Assembly (NCBI GenBank): GCA_045106855.1
Contig: JBGCFI010000009.1
Coordinates: 62,001-126,000, forward strand
Reading direction: 5' to 3'
DNA from: Granulosicoccus sp045106855
Lineage (GTDB): Bacteria; Pseudomonadota; Gammaproteobacteria; Granulosicoccales; Granulosicoccaceae
DNA: 64,000 nt
The stretch's first letter is position 1; every line of letters starts with the position of its first letter. This document shows positions 36,018 to 44,431 of this stretch, piece after piece. The notes below the pieces were generated by a model that had not been told where the DNA came from, did not search any database, and saw nothing but the letters and a program-made list of their open reading frames with translations. Position numbers and translations under genes: made by a program.

Positions 36018-37655
36018 ATGAAAACTTCTGATTTATTTGTAAAAGCACTGGAAAACGAAGGTGTTAAATATATATTCGGAATTCCGGGTGAAGAGAACCT
36101 GGATTTTCTGGACTCTTTGAGAGGCTCAAGTATTGAGTTGATTCTCACGCGCCATGAACAGGCAGCCGGTTTTATGGCAGCCACGTACGGACGCTTGACG
36201 GGCGAGCCCGGGGTCTGTTTATCAACACTGGGGCCTGGCGCGACTAATTTCGTGACCGCGGCTGCTTACGCGCAACTAGGCGGTATGCCCATGATCATGC
36301 TGGGCGGGCAGAAACCCATTCGCAAGAGTAAGCAGGGCCGATTTCAGATCGTCGATGTCGTCAGTTTGATGAAGCCTGTTACCAAATACTCCGAACAGGT
36401 AGTTGACGGCAATAACATACCCTCAATGGTCAGAGAAGCTTTTCGGCTGACCATGGATGAAAGACCAGGTGCAGCCTACATAGAACTACCTGAAGATATC
36501 GCTGAGGAACAAACTGATGCCAGCGTGTTCGATGTTGTTGGACATCGTCGTCCCGATGCCGGACAGCCAGCGATTGATCAAGCCGCCCAGATGATCCAGC
36601 AAGCCAAATTACCTCTTTTGCTCATTGGTGCCGGCGCGAATCGAAAGCGCACCAGCGAGTCGCTAAAAGACTTCATTGATAAAACGGGAATCTATTTCTT
36701 CAATACACAGATGGGCAAAGGCGTGGTGGACGAGCGCCACGATCGGTATCTGGGGACAGCAGCACTGTCCGAACACGACTATTTGCACTGCGCCATCGAT
36801 CGTGCCGATCTGATTATCAACGTCGGGCACGATGTTATCGAAAAACCACCGTTTTTCATGGAAAAAGGCGGCAAAAAAGTTATACACGTAAATTTCAGCG
36901 CAGCCATGCTGGACGATGTCTACTTCCCACAACACAATGTCGTTGGTGATATCTCAGGTTCTATTAATAATCTGACGAAGAAGGTTGGAAAACTAAATCA
37001 GGACTTCGGTTTCTTTGAACGTGTGCGTGACGAAGTTAACGCGCACGTAACCAAATATTTCAAAGACGAGCGTTTCCCGATACTTCCGCAAGCGCTAGTT
37101 CATCTACTAAGGGAGCATCTGGATGCCGAAGATATAGTAACGCTGGATAACGGCGTTTATAAAATCTGGTTTGCACGCAACTACGAGTGCTATGCACCAA
37201 ACACGCTATTACTCGACAATGCTTTAGCCACGATGGGAGCCGGCCTACCCTCCGCTATGGCTGCAAAACAACTCAAACCCAGTAGCAAAGTTGTTTCAGT
37301 TAATGGCGACGGAGGGTTCCTGATGAACTCTCAGGAGCTGGAGACAGCTGTCAGAATGAATCTCGACCTGGTAGTCATCGTATTGACTGACAATGCCTAC
37401 GGCATGATCAAATGGAAGCAGGAGGGTGTCGGGTTTGATAATTTTGGATTGGACTTTAACAATCCTGATCTGGTTCAGTACGCTGAAAGTTTCGGCGCTA
37501 AGGGACATCGAGCAGAAAGTTATGAAAATTTTGTTGAAATCCTGCAAACCTCATTAAACGGGAATGGTGTACATGTAATTGACTTACCCATTGATTACTC
37601 ACTGAACCATTCGATTCTCAATGTACTATTGAAAGAGAGTGCCTGCATTGTCTGA
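36018..37655 (+). CDS. Thiamine-diphosphate enzyme, acetolactate synthase large-subunit type (AlsS-like)
   Basis: A 545-residue ThDP-dependent enzyme. The N-terminal FGIPGEENLDFLDSL is typical of the catabolic or AlsS-like branch, with catalytic Glu47 in RHEQAAGFM. The ThDP-Mg motif is VNGDGGFLMNSQELETAV near residue 430, ending in LTDNAYGMIKW. No FAD-specific or regulatory-subunit gene is adjacent, so it is unlikely to be the biosynthetic IlvB. It overlaps the aldehyde dehydrogenase gene, suggesting a coupled pathway in which a 2-oxo acid is decarboxylated and the resulting aldehyde oxidised. That pathway is an inference. Confidence 0.87.
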   Translation: MKTSDLFVKALENEGVKYIFGIPGEENLDFLDSLRGSSIELILTRHEQAAGFMAATYGRLTGEPGVCLSTLGPGATNFVTAAAYAQLGGMPMIMLGGQKPIRKSKQGRFQIVDVVSLMKPVTKYSEQVVDGNNIPSMVREAFRLTMDERPGAAYIELPEDIAEEQTDASVFDVVGHRRPDAGQPAIDQAAQMIQQAKLPLLLIGAGANRKRTSESLKDFIDKTGIYFFNTQMGKGVVDERHDRYLGTAALSEHDYLHCAIDRADLIINVGHDVIEKPPFFMEKGGKKVIHVNFSAAMLDDVYFPQHNVVGDISGSINNLTKKVGKLNQDFGFFERVRDEVNAHVTKYFKDERFPILPQALVHLLREHLDAEDIVTLDNGVYKIWFARNYECYAPNTLLLDNALATMGAGLPSAMAAKQLKPSSKVVSVNGDGGFLMNSQELETAVRMNLDLVVIVLTDNAYGMIKWKQEGVGFDNFGLDFNNPDLVQYAESFGAKGHRAESYENFVEILQTSLNGNGVHVIDLPIDYSLNHSILNVLLKESACIV

Positions 37656-39060
37656 GTCAACTAACAATAACGCAACGATCGCGGTTAACCGTCCGTTTGA
37701 TGGTCAGCTAATCCAGCACATCACGCTAAATACTGCAGCTGATGTGGAGCTGGCACTATCAAGGGCGTATTCCCTTTTTGACGATCGATCAGCGTGGATG
37801 CCGGCCTATCAACGAGTTGAAGTGCTGGAGCGAGCAGCAGTAATCATGTCAGAACAAGTTGAGGAATTAACTCAACTGGCGGCGCAGGAAGGTGGCAAAC
37901 CCTACGCTGATTCTAAAGTCGAAGTGCTACGCGCAATCAATGGATTAAAACTCGCTGTTGAGCACATCCCTCAGATCAAAGGCGAGCAGATCCCGATGGG
38001 ACATACCGAATCATCGGCCAATCGCCTGGCGTTTACACAGCGCGAACCCATTGGAGTGGTGTCCTCAATCAGTGCATTTAATCACCCGTTGAATCTCATT
38101 GTGCATCAGACTGTGCCAGCTATTGCCGTCGGTGCGCCTGTTATTATCAAACCAGCCAAGGCAACACCGTTATCATGCTTGAGATTTATCGAGATACTTG
38201 AGCAAGCCGGTTTACCGCAAGGCTGGTGCCAGGCTTTGGTGCTGGATAATAAGGATGCGGAGCCGTTGGTTGCCGACCATAGGATAAATTTTTTCTCCTT
38301 TATTGGTTCTGCAACTATTGGTTGGATGCTACGTTCCAAACTGGCGCCCGGAACTCGATGTGCACTTGAGCATGGTGGTGCCGCCCCCGTTATTGTTGAT
38401 CAATCAGCTAAGGTAGATTCGGTTATCGGCGGTCTGCTCAAGGGTGGTTTTTATCATGCTGGTCAGGTCTGTGTTTCGGTCCAGCGTGTCTATGTTCATG
38501 AAAGTGTTTGCCAGGAGCTTGCTGATAAATTAGCAACAGGAGCTGCCAGATTGAATGTAGGTGATCCCATGGATCCAGCTACTGAAGTTGGGCCGTTGAT
38601 TTCACCTCGGGAAGTAGACCGGGTCGCCCAATGGGTAGATGAGGCCCGTCAAAGCGGTGCTCAGATATTGTGTGGAGGTGAAAAATTATCAGATACCTGC
38701 TATGCGCCCACTGTTATTCTTAATCCGGTGGAATCTGCGCAGGTTTCGCAAAAAGAGATATTCGGTCCAGTTGTGTGTGTGTATTCCTACACCGACAAGG
38801 CAGATGCGATAGCTCGAGCAAACTCACTACAGGTAGCATTCCAGGCTTCGATATATACAAACGATCTGACTGATGTTCTGGACACATCAAATAAACTGAA
38901 TGCGACTGCCGTCATGGTCAATGATCACACAGCCTTTCGCGTCGACTGGATGCCTTTCGGCGGTCGCGACGCATCGGGTATCGGGATGGGGGGCATTCAG
39001 TATTCCATGCACGAAATGACCCGTGAAAAAATGCTTGTTATCAAGAGTGAGGTTCTTTAG
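37648..39060 (+). CDS. NAD(P)-dependent aldehyde dehydrogenase
   Basis: About 470 residues of the aldehyde dehydrogenase superfamily. The catalytic Glu241 in CALEHGGAAP and nucleophile Cys275 in GFYHAGQVCVSVQRV are 34 residues apart as in classical ALDH. Also present are SAFNHPLNLIVHQ (substrate/NAD region), GSATIGWML and QKEIFGPVVCVYSY. The start is uncertain: TTG 37648 has GAGAG at good spacing, GTG 37639 is three codons earlier; both overlap the upstream synthase gene. The substrate is unknown, but the neighbour suggests an aldehyde from 2-oxo acid decarboxylation. It is followed by a long hairpin. Confidence 0.9.
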   Translation: MSESTNNNATIAVNRPFDGQLIQHITLNTAADVELALSRAYSLFDDRSAWMPAYQRVEVLERAAVIMSEQVEELTQLAAQEGGKPYADSKVEVLRAINGLKLAVEHIPQIKGEQIPMGHTESSANRLAFTQREPIGVVSSISAFNHPLNLIVHQTVPAIAVGAPVIIKPAKATPLSCLRFIEILEQAGLPQGWCQALVLDNKDAEPLVADHRINFFSFIGSATIGWMLRSKLAPGTRCALEHGGAAPVIVDQSAKVDSVIGGLLKGGFYHAGQVCVSVQRVYVHESVCQELADKLATGAARLNVGDPMDPATEVGPLISPREVDRVAQWVDEARQSGAQILCGGEKLSDTCYAPTVILNPVESAQVSQKEIFGPVVCVYSYTDKADAIARANSLQVAFQASIYTNDLTDVLDTSNKLNATAVMVNDHTAFRVDWMPFGGRDASGIGMGGIQYSMHEMTREKMLVIKSEVL

Positions 39061-39430
39061 GTGGTCACTTTAGCGTGGCTACCGGCTTGAATGTATCGTT
39101 CAAGGTTTTGTATCAGTGATAGTCAGCATGCCGAAATTTACAGGATGCTGACTATCAGTGTTAACGCCAGGCGGCTTTTTCATAACTTAGCTACCAAGCG
39201 ATTCTGTCGCAACCAATTAACAATGGAATTTGACGTTCGTGTCTATTAGTGACTCGCTATGCCCTTTTTAACAATCGGAGGGTTGCGTAAGGAGCATTGC
39301 TTTGGACTGAATGTCTCAGTTCACAGTGGATATTATTGGATAAGTTTTTTGAAAGTAGAAGTGATATCCCCATTGCGGCCAAGAACATAGTCGCCGATCG
39401 CTACAGAGTAATGAAAACGGCGTCCAGTGA
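39061..39430. other. Convergent gap between aldehyde dehydrogenase and matR
   Basis: 370 bases between convergent genes. It contains the long hairpin at 39117-39157; I see no gene or other motif. Confidence 0.5.
39117..39157 (+). terminator. Perfect 13-bp hairpin after the aldehyde dehydrogenase gene
   Basis: TGATAGTCAGCAT at 39117-39129 pairs with ATGCTGACTATCA at 39145-39157 around 15 bases. There is no U-run. It lies between convergent genes and may serve either transcript. Confidence 0.6.
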
Positions 39431-40108
39431 TTACCGCGACAGGCTCATTGCATTTTGCGTGGTGCTCTTCAGGCTGGTTACCAATTGTTGAAACTTCTCC
39501 CCCTGAACCGTGACGTGATCTCGGAGCAGGTTGGACGCTTTATCGGCATCGCCAACAGTAATTGCATTTACGATGTTGTCGTGCTCATCGAGAGATTGCA
39601 ACATACGCCCTCGAAACTGCAGCTGAACTCTGCGATACGGCTTCAATCTATTCTGCAAACGTAGTGCCTTGCCCTGAAGAAAAGAGTTTCCTGCTCCTTC
39701 GTAGATTTCTTGGTGAAATTTCTCGTTTTCCAGGTAATAACCTGACACATCACCCATTTCGGCTGCTTTCTGACATTTTTCATTGGCTACCGACAACAGG
39801 TTTAGCCCGTCTTCAGAGATCCGCTGTGCCGCCAATCGGCCACAAGCAGCTTCCAACTCTGCCATAGTTTCAAACATCTCCAGGAGTTCAACTGGTCCAG
39901 GCAGGCGAATAAAAACGCCCCTACGAGGAATCTGTTCTGCCAAACCTGTTATCACCAACCGCTGAAAAGCCTCTCGAACAGGTGTTCGCGACACCTCAAA
40001 TTGCTGCGCTATCTTTATTTCGTCAAGTCTCTCACCATCGGAGTATTCGCCCGAAAATACGGATTGTTCCAACGTGTCAGCTATCTGCTCGGCAAGCTTA
40101 AGTTCCAT
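39431..40108 (-). CDS. matR: GntR-family (FadR/FCD type) regulator, probable MatR
   Basis: A 225-residue transcription factor. The N-terminal winged helix-turn-helix includes LDEIKIAQQFEVSRTPVREA at about residues 28-47 and the wing PRRGVFIRLP; the C-terminal all-helical FCD ligand domain includes ELEAACGRLAAQRI and ENEKFHQEIYEGAGN, with His positions suited to metal-dependent ligand binding. It is divergent from the malonate TRAP/decarboxylase/synthetase operon and a palindrome matching the known MatR operator lies between them. I infer it represses that operon until malonate or malonyl-CoA accumulates. Confidence 0.87.
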   Translation of the reverse strand: MELKLAEQIADTLEQSVFSGEYSDGERLDEIKIAQQFEVSRTPVREAFQRLVITGLAEQIPRRGVFIRLPGPVELLEMFETMAELEAACGRLAAQRISEDGLNLLSVANEKCQKAAEMGDVSGYYLENEKFHQEIYEGAGNSFLQGKALRLQNRLKPYRRVQLQFRGRMLQSLDEHDNIVNAITVGDADKASNLLRDHVTVQGEKFQQLVTSLKSTTQNAMSLSR

Positions 40109-40151
40109 GATTCAATGATACTGACACTCAGTAATTATGCAATATTTAGTT

Positions 40152-40165
40152 TATTGTATACAATA
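40152..40165. promoter_or_regulatory. Operator palindrome TATTGTATACAATA in the matR-dctP divergent region
   Basis: A perfect 14-bp palindrome, its centre about 50 bp from the matR ATG and 90 bp from the dctP ATG. From memory, the Rhizobium MatR operator is TCTTGTATACAAGA, which shares the core TTGTATACAA. The adjacent TAAAAT at 40175 could serve as a -10 box for the plus-strand operon, so bound regulator would block it. Confidence 0.8.
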
Positions 40166-40248
40166 TGCTTGAGTTAAAATACAAAATAGGAGAGACTCCC
40201 CTTCCGAAGTCACATTTCCTGTGCCGGAATACTATTAAGGGAGAGACC

Positions 40249-41232
40249 ATGAAATCATTTTTTCTTACCGCTATTGTCGCCACCTCATTGGGGATGGCCA
40301 CCGTGGCGCACTCTGCGGAGCTGCGCTTATCACATCAGTGGTCAAACAAAGACGTACGCCATCAGGTCGCGCAGATGGTGGCTGATGAAGTAGCGGCTGC
40401 AAATGTTGATCTTGAAATAAAAATATTTGGATCAAAATCGCTGTTCAAGCCTCGCGAACAGTATCGTCCGTTGAGCCGCGGCCAGTTGGATATGACAGTA
40501 CTGCCATTGAGCTACGCAGGTGGCCAGCAACCAGCATATAACCTTACACTAATGCCGGGCATGGTCAAAAATCATGATCATGCAGCTCGCCTTAGTAATT
40601 CGCCATTTATGGAAGCACTGGAAGCCAAAATGGCAGATGATGATGTCATGGTGCTAGTCCACGGATACCTCGCTGGTGGCTTTGTCGGCAAAGACAAATG
40701 TATTACCAAGCCTGCCGATATCGAGGGTCTGCAAACTCGCGCGGCCGGTAAGGCCTTTGAGCAGATGTTAGCGGGAGCAGGAGCTTCAATCACCTCCATG
40801 GCGTCCTCAGAAATTTACAATGCCATGCAAACCGGCATTCTTAATGCGGCAAATACTTCTTCTTCGTCTTTCGTGTCGTATCGCATATACGAACAAGTCA
40901 GTTGCTACACACCTGCCAGTGATGTCGCTCTTTGGTTTATGTACCAACCATTGCTTATTAATAAATCGACATTTGATGGCTTATCTCAGGAACAACAGAC
41001 TGCATTGCTAGCCGCGTCGGACAAAGCAGAAGCGTTTTATCTGGAAGAGGCTAAGAAACAAGACGCCGCATCAAGGGATGTATTTGAGAAAGCCGGTGTT
41101 GAGATCGCCGAGATGACTTCTGAGGACTTTGAGGCCTGGCGTGCACTTGCAAAAGAGACTTCATACAAAGCCTTTGTTGAAGAAGTGCCTGATGGTCAAG
41201 AACTGCTCGATATGGCTTTAGCTGTAGAGTAA
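40249..41232 (+). CDS. dctP: TRAP transporter periplasmic binding protein DctP type (malonate)
   Basis: The 327-residue protein starts at ATG 40249 behind AAGGGAGAG; the frame open upstream to 40165 overlaps the operator and is not coding. A signal peptide ends at AHSA near residue 24. Family features include LQTRAAGKAFEQMLAGAGAS, holding the Arg that binds the substrate carboxylate, and AMQTGILNAANTSSSSF. Its place at the head of a malonyl-CoA synthetase/decarboxylase operon makes malonate the likely ligand. It is followed by a GC-rich hairpin before dctQ. Confidence 0.9.
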   Translation: MKSFFLTAIVATSLGMATVAHSAELRLSHQWSNKDVRHQVAQMVADEVAAANVDLEIKIFGSKSLFKPREQYRPLSRGQLDMTVLPLSYAGGQQPAYNLTLMPGMVKNHDHAARLSNSPFMEALEAKMADDDVMVLVHGYLAGGFVGKDKCITKPADIEGLQTRAAGKAFEQMLAGAGASITSMASSEIYNAMQTGILNAANTSSSSFVSYRIYEQVSCYTPASDVALWFMYQPLLINKSTFDGLSQEQQTALLAASDKAEAFYLEEAKKQDAASRDVFEKAGVEIAEMTSEDFEAWRALAKETSYKAFVEEVPDGQELLDMALAVE

Positions 41233-41244
41233 GCACTAAGGGAT

Positions 41245-41265
41245 GGCCGCCGTACTCCGGCGGCC
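41245..41265 (+). repeat. GC-rich intercistronic hairpin between dctP and dctQ
   Basis: GGCCGCCG at 41245-41252 and CGGCGGCC at 41258-41265 form a perfect 8-bp stem with a TACTC loop, 12 bases after the dctP stop, with no U-run. Such structures protect binding-protein mRNA from 3' decay and raise its level above the permeases. Confidence 0.7.
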
Positions 41266-41313
41266 TCCACACTCCATTTCCGTAAAAACCAATTAAAACT
41301 TAGGAGTGCTGTC

Positions 41314-41862
41314 ATGGCTGCGCAAGGTTCAGCTGGGGAAGCCAGCGTGGGCGATAATATTTTCTTACGAGCTGTAGCAGCGTTATCAACATTGGCTGGT
41401 TGGTGTTCGGCTGCAATGATTGTGGCAGCTGTTGGCATCACCTGCCAGATGATTTTCGTTCGCTTTGTCCTCAATGAATCCACTGTCTGGCAAACCGAAG
41501 CTGTCGTATATCTTGCCATTGGGGCGACTCTAATTGGCTTACCTTACGTACAACGGCTCCGTGGTCATGTCAATGTCGATTTGATTCCACTTTCACTCCC
41601 ACCGAAAGCACGATACTGGATGTGTCTGTTAACGCTTTCTCTGTCAATTGCCATGGTCGCTGTGCTGCTTTTTTATGGGTTTGAGCACTGGCATCTGACT
41701 TATGAGCGCAATTGGAAATCAGACACAATTTGGGGTGTTCGGCTGTGGATTCCTTATCTCTCTCTACCACTTGGGTTTGGTTTGTTTTTACTCCAGCTAG
41801 TTGCTGATCTTGTCGCGGTTGTATTGAAAATCGATAAGCCCTACGGCTTGGAGGATGTGTAG
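41314..41862 (+). CDS. dctQ: TRAP transporter small permease DctQ type
   Basis: A 182-residue membrane protein with four helices, as expected for the small TRAP subunit. TVWQTEAVVYLAIGATLIGL and VQRLRGHVNVDLIPLSLP are typical of the family (E-x-x-x-Y-x-x-x-x-x-x-x-x-G and R-x-x-H-V-x-V-D). Its stop overlaps the dctM start as TAGTG. With dctP and dctM it forms a sodium-coupled secondary uptake system in the inner membrane. Confidence 0.92.
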   Translation: MAAQGSAGEASVGDNIFLRAVAALSTLAGWCSAAMIVAAVGITCQMIFVRFVLNESTVWQTEAVVYLAIGATLIGLPYVQRLRGHVNVDLIPLSLPPKARYWMCLLTLSLSIAMVAVLLFYGFEHWHLTYERNWKSDTIWGVRLWIPYLSLPLGFGLFLLQLVADLVAVVLKIDKPYGLEDV

Positions 41863-43178
41863 TGGATCCACTATTACTCGGAGCAATTGTGGCCATCGCA
41901 ACAATCGTTGTTTTGTTCTCTGGCGTCTCCGTCGCGTTAGGATTATTAATTGTATCAACCGGCTTTCTGTTGATCTACGACGGCGTACGCTCGCTCGAGC
42001 TACTACCCGAGATTTTGTTTGGCAAACTCGACAACTTCGCCCTCTTATCCATTCCTATGTTTATCATTATGGGCGCGTCCATATCGTCAACTCGAGCGGG
42101 CGCTGATCTGTACGAAGCCCTTGAACGATGGTTAACTCGCGTGCCCGGTGGGTTGGTAATTTCCAATCTTGGAGCCTGTGCGCTATTTGCAGCTATGTCT
42201 GGATCAAGCCCGGCCACGTGTGCTGCAATTGGGAAAATGGGCATTCCTGAGATGAGAAAGCGTGGCTATCCAGACGGTGTCGCGGCGGGTTCGATCGCCG
42301 CTGGCGGCACGCTGGGTATATTAATTCCGCCATCTGTAACCATGATCGTTTACGGCATCGCGACAGAAACATCGATAGGGCGTCTCTTCCTGGCAGGGGT
42401 TATACCTGGCTTGCTGCTCGTGGCACTGTTTATGGCGTGGTCGTTGTATTCGACCTGGCAGTCAGGTGATAAGAATCTTCTGACTGCAGGTAACTATACC
42501 TGGAAAGAAAAGTTTGAAATACTGCCGCGAGTATTGCCGTTTCTGGCCATTATCGTTGGTGTTCTGTACGCCATGTATGGTGGTGTTGCCACACCATCAG
42601 AAACGGCGGCAGTAGGTGCGCTCCTGTGTTTGTTGATTGCGATGATTATCTACAAACTCTGGAACCCTAAAGACCTGTGGGCAGTTCTACGCGATAGTAC
42701 GAAAGAGAGCGTAATGATTCTTTTCATAATCGCAGCGGCAGGTGTATTTTCATATATGCTGTCCAGCCTTTTTATTACACAGTCGATTGCAGAGTGGATC
42801 GGTACGCTGGACGTGAATCGCTGGGTCCTGATGGGCTTTGTCATGCTGTTTCTGTTGGTGGCGGGTTTTTTCTTGCCTCCAGTTGCAGTAATACTTATGG
42901 CGGCTCCCATCTTGTTACCAATTATCACAACGGCGGGCTTCGATCCCATTTGGTTTGCAGTGGTACTGACCATTAACATGGAAATAGGCCTGATCTCGCC
43001 CCCAGTTGGTCTGAATCTGTATGTCATCAATGGCATCGCACCTGAAATATCGCTTAAAACAATCCTCAAAGGCTCGCTACCCTTCGTAGCTTGCATGGTG
43101 ATCGCAATCATCCTGTTATGTTTTTTCCCAGGGCTCGCTACTTGGTTACCAGATGCTGTAATGGGTAAAGGAATATGA
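41862..43178 (+). CDS. dctM: TRAP transporter large permease DctM type
   Basis: A 438-residue protein with about 12 membrane segments; it starts at GTG 41862 inside the dctQ stop. Family motifs include SIPMFIIMGASISSTRAGAD, MSGSSPATCAAIGKMGIPEM and AAGGTLGILIPPSVTMIVYG, which are conserved in the DctM substrate and sodium path. Its stop overlaps the decarboxylase start (ATGA), consistent with a single operon from dctP to matB. Confidence 0.94.
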   Translation: MDPLLLGAIVAIATIVVLFSGVSVALGLLIVSTGFLLIYDGVRSLELLPEILFGKLDNFALLSIPMFIIMGASISSTRAGADLYEALERWLTRVPGGLVISNLGACALFAAMSGSSPATCAAIGKMGIPEMRKRGYPDGVAAGSIAAGGTLGILIPPSVTMIVYGIATETSIGRLFLAGVIPGLLLVALFMAWSLYSTWQSGDKNLLTAGNYTWKEKFEILPRVLPFLAIIVGVLYAMYGGVATPSETAAVGALLCLLIAMIIYKLWNPKDLWAVLRDSTKESVMILFIIAAAGVFSYMLSSLFITQSIAEWIGTLDVNRWVLMGFVMLFLLVAGFFLPPVAVILMAAPILLPIITTAGFDPIWFAVVLTINMEIGLISPPVGLNLYVINGIAPEISLKTILKGSLPFVACMVIAIILLCFFPGLATWLPDAVMGKGI

Positions 43179-44431
43179 GTTTTTTTGGTGAGTTGATCTC
43201 AGCTGTTTTTGATCGACGTTACCAATCAACGTCATCTGATGACGTTGATGCTAGAACGACATCGGCATTGTGTAATGCATTGTTGAGTAGTCAAGGTGAA
43301 GTATCCGGAATAGCCCTGGCACGCAATGTTCTGGATCGTTATGCCGACATGGATGACGAAGAGAAAATTGCTTTTTTTGAGTATATGACTCACGAGCTTG
43401 AAATCGAACCTGACAAGGTAGTGATCTCCCTGGACGCCTATAAGAAAAATCCTGGCAAGGTCACCTATCGCGCATTCGCTACCGCTGCGGAACCACGCCG
43501 TCAAGAGTTAGCACGCCGCCTAAATCAAGTTCCGGGTGCCACCAGCAAGCTCGTTACGATGCGCAAAGACTTGCTCAGCTTAGTTAAAAAGCATCCAGAT
43601 TTAGCTCCACTGGATATTGATTTACAGCATCTCTTTTCGTCTTGGTTTAACAGGGGATTTTTAGTCCTTCGCCCCATTAGCTGGCATAGCCCAGCTGATA
43701 TTCTGGAGAAAATTATCGCCTATGAGGCGGTACATGCGATTGACTCTTGGGACGATCTGCGACTCAGATTAAAGCCAAGCGATAGAAGATGTTTCGGATT
43801 CTTCCATCCTGCGATGGCCGATGAGCCACTCATTTTCGTCCAAGTGGCTTTGACCAGGGGTATTCCAGATTCAATTCAAGACTTGCTAGCCGATGATCGA
43901 AAGTCTATTAACGCCGAGGCAGCAGATACTGCTGTTTTTTATTCGATATCAAATTGTCAGATCGGGTTGTCTGGCATCTCGTTCGGCAATTCCTTGATCA
44001 AGCAAGTCGTATCAGATCTATCCAGAGAATTACCTTCAATTAAAACTTTCATCACCTTGTCTCCAATTCCTAACCTTAATAGTTGGCTTAGCCAAACGAG
44101 CACTGATTTGCTTAAAAATGCAAGTGAACAAGCGGTTGCGGCTCACTATCTTATTGAAGCAAAGGGCTCGGATGGCATGCCCCTGGATCCGGTCGCGCGC
44201 TTTCATCTTGGCAATGGCGCCCTAATTCATGCGGTTCATGCAAATGCTGATACATCTGAGAATGGGCTTAAGCAATCAAATGGCACAATGGTGAACTATC
44301 TGTACGACTTATCTCAAATTTCTGCTAATCATGAGCAGTTACTAACTGAAAAAACTGTCATAACATCAGAAGAGGTCAACAAATTAAGTACATCTGCAGT
44401 TAACAAAAAATCTGGAGACAAAAATGTCTAA
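43175..44431 (+). CDS. matA: Malonyl-CoA decarboxylase
   Basis: Converts malonyl-CoA to acetyl-CoA and CO2. The 418-residue protein has the family's N-terminal helical domain and a C-terminal catalytic domain containing FFHPAMADEPLIFVQVALT, FYSISNCQIGLSGISFGN, TLSPIPNLNSW with catalytic Ser near 296, and ARFHLGNGA with catalytic His near 344. ATGA overlap with dctM and an eight-base overlap with matB show tight coupling. Together with MatB it drains imported malonate into acetyl-CoA. Confidence 0.94.
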   Translation: MSFFGELISAVFDRRYQSTSSDDVDARTTSALCNALLSSQGEVSGIALARNVLDRYADMDDEEKIAFFEYMTHELEIEPDKVVISLDAYKKNPGKVTYRAFATAAEPRRQELARRLNQVPGATSKLVTMRKDLLSLVKKHPDLAPLDIDLQHLFSSWFNRGFLVLRPISWHSPADILEKIIAYEAVHAIDSWDDLRLRLKPSDRRCFGFFHPAMADEPLIFVQVALTRGIPDSIQDLLADDRKSINAEAADTAVFYSISNCQIGLSGISFGNSLIKQVVSDLSRELPSIKTFITLSPIPNLNSWLSQTSTDLLKNASEQAVAAHYLIEAKGSDGMPLDPVARFHLGNGALIHAVHANADTSENGLKQSNGTMVNYLYDLSQISANHEQLLTEKTVITSEEVNKLSTSAVNKKSGDKNV

